From contig DIXG01000070.1 in assembly GCA_002436005.1 (NCBI GenBank), positions 1-6,392 of the forward strand: a stretch of DNA of 6,392 nucleotides, given 5' to 3'. The notes under the pieces are model-generated. The model searched no databases. It was not told where the DNA came from and worked only from the letters and a program-made list of their open reading frames with translations. This DNA comes from Anaerolineaceae bacterium UBA6086 (GTDB taxonomy: Bacteria; Chloroflexota; Anaerolineae; Anaerolineales; Anaerolineaceae). This document shows, in pieces, positions 5,366-6,392 of the stretch. A program made the translations under genes and the position numbers. The first letter of the stretch is position 1, and each line of letters starts with the position of its first letter.

Positions 5366-6049
5366 ATGAACCGGCTTGCAATGCTCACCCAACTTGCCAG
5401 GCTCATCCAGGAGGTCCATCGACCGCACCCTCTCAGAGTGGCAATTGACGGCGTGGATGCCGCCGGCAAGACGATTCTGGCAGATGAACTGGCAGAACAG
5501 CTCCACGACAGTCATCGACAGATCATCCGGGCAAGCGTGGATGAGTTTCACCACCCCGAAGCCCATCGCCGCAAAAAAGGCAGTCTTTCCCCTGAGGGGT
5601 TTTATTACGATTCTTATGACTACGCCGCTGTGAAAGAGAAACTGCTCATACCCCTTGGTCCGGATGGCAATCGGCAATACATCGTTGCGATTCACGACAT
5701 TGTGTCAGAAAAGCCTGTGGTAAGTGAAATCCAAACCGCTTCCGATACAGCCATTTTGCTGATGGATGGCATCTTCCTACTCCGCCCCGAACTGTTGCCC
5801 TGGTGGGACCTGACAATCTATGTGCATGCCGACTTTGCCAACACCGTCCCCAGGGGTACAGCGCGCGATGCCAATCTTTACGGTTCGCGCTCGCGTGCCA
5901 CAGAACGCTATCTGGAGCGCTATGTCCCCGGGCAGCAGCTCTACCTGCAGCAAGTTCGTCCGCTTGACAAAGCAGACATCCTCATTAACAATAATGATAT
6001 AGAATCGCCTGAGATTCTTCGCATCAAACCAGGTTTACAAAAAGAATAA
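5366..6049 (+). CDS. Uridine-kinase-like P-loop phosphotransferase
   Basis: This 227-residue protein has a Walker A motif, GVDAAGKT (29-36), inside VAIDGVDAAGKTILADELAE. It continues with SVDEFHHPEAHRRKKGS (58-73), where D59 is a likely substrate or Mg-binding acid, then a Walker-B-like strand AILLMDGIFLLRPEL (129-143). The arginine-containing segment RGTARDANLYGSRSRATERY (163-182) resembles a lid, and DKADILINNND is near the end. This is the layout of the uridine kinase and phosphoribulokinase group, and relatives are often annotated as uridine kinases. True nucleoside specificity is not proven by sequence. It starts at ATG 5366 with only AGGA three nt upstream. The pyrophosphatase gene follows after 41 bp with no terminator, so the two are probably cotranscribed. 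The gene appears complete. Confidence 0.85.
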   Translation: MNRLAMLTQLARLIQEVHRPHPLRVAIDGVDAAGKTILADELAEQLHDSHRQIIRASVDEFHHPEAHRRKKGSLSPEGFYYDSYDYAAVKEKLLIPLGPDGNRQYIVAIHDIVSEKPVVSEIQTASDTAILLMDGIFLLRPELLPWWDLTIYVHADFANTVPRGTARDANLYGSRSRATERYLERYVPGQQLYLQQVRPLDKADILINNNDIESPEILRIKPGLQKE

Positions 6050-6090
6050 CTGCGTTACACCAAAGGAAAATTAGATAGATGGAGAAGCCC

Positions 6091-6392
6091 ATGAAATTTC
6101 CTCCCCCCTTTTACCGCTGGCGTCCGCACCCCTGGCATGGACTTGAAGTGGGCATAAACCCACCCGATATTGTGTATGCCTACATCGAAATGACCAACTT
6201 TGACTTTATCAAATATGAGGTCCATAAAGAAACAGGCTATCTTTATGTTGACCGCCCACAACGTACGACCTCACTGACCCCCTCCCTCTATGGCTTTATC
6301 CCCCGCACCTATTGTGGGGACCGGGTGAAATCCCTCTCGCAAAACGCATTACGCGGTGATGGTGACCCGCTGGATATTTGTGTCGTCACCGA
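6091..6392 (+). CDS. ppa: Inorganic pyrophosphatase (family I), N-terminal part (runs off the right edge)
   Basis: The frame is open for 100 codons to the right edge and encodes a soluble, Mg-dependent family I pyrophosphatase that hydrolyses pyrophosphate to two phosphates, pulling biosynthetic reactions forward. Recognisable elements are KYEVHKETGYLYVDR (41-55), with K41, E43 and R55 as active-site residues, LYGFIPRTYCGD (66-77) and the metal-binding signature DGDPLD (D90, D92, D95). The protein carries an N-terminal extension of about 12 residues relative to the E. coli enzyme. ATG 6091 has GGAG six nt upstream (6081-6084). An in-frame ATG at 6079 with AAAGGA at 6062-6067 is an alternative that would add MEKP. 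The gene lies 41 bp behind the kinase gene and is likely cotranscribed with it. Confidence 0.94.
   Translation, partial: MKFPPPFYRWRPHPWHGLEVGINPPDIVYAYIEMTNFDFIKYEVHKETGYLYVDRPQRTTSLTPSLYGFIPRTYCGDRVKSLSQNALRGDGDPLDICVVT

Noticed and set aside
5279..5695. Reverse-strand open frame of 138 codons
   Set aside because: It overlaps the Walker A part of the kinase gene on the other strand and has no family features.

Overview
The window is bacterial chromosomal DNA of moderate GC content with short intergenic gaps. Nothing in it fixes the taxon. The PadR plus HAAS-domain pair and the small one-helix protein with cysteines in its membrane segment made me think of Chloroflexota (Anaerolineae-like), but that is an impression, not a result.

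Left part (1-910): the 5' part of a beta-class DNA methyltransferase runs leftward off the edge (complement of 1-395). Divergent from it is a PadR-family repressor gene (542-910) behind a consensus sigma-70-type promoter (TTGACA, 17 bp, TATAAT).

Middle part (897-2551): a graveyard of three broken genes. (a) A HAAS-domain gene, the usual partner of PadR, starts at 897 inside the padR 3' end. It is split by a 173-bp MITE-like element (912-1084) with 18-bp imperfect terminal inverted repeats and a 6-bp target duplication, ATTAAT. Removing the element and one ATTAAT restores a normal HAAS N-terminus, MKYINLYLQEIERRLP. (b) The same gene is cut at about 1261 by the left end of an IS21-family element, which carries 23-bp tandem end repeats and an istA gene. 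(c) istA stops after about 249 codons, just before its third acidic catalytic residue should appear. It runs in frame into the last third or so of a major facilitator transporter gene, which itself carries a frameshift near 2347-2350. A deletion has therefore removed the rest of istA, all of istB, the right end of the element, the 3' end of the HAAS gene and the front of the transporter gene.

Right part (2725-6392): intact genes. A small single-pass membrane protein gene (2725-3072) converges with ppk1 (complement of 3143-5269), and the two share a hairpin terminator at 3098-3129. Divergent from ppk1 are a uridine-kinase-like P-loop kinase (5366-6049) and, 41 bp further on, a family I inorganic pyrophosphatase gene that runs off the right edge. 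The pairing of polyphosphate kinase and pyrophosphatase suggests a small phosphate and nucleotide metabolism neighbourhood.

I found no CRISPR array, tRNA or rRNA gene, or new defence system. The most interesting local structure is the nested disruption of the PadR/HAAS operon.
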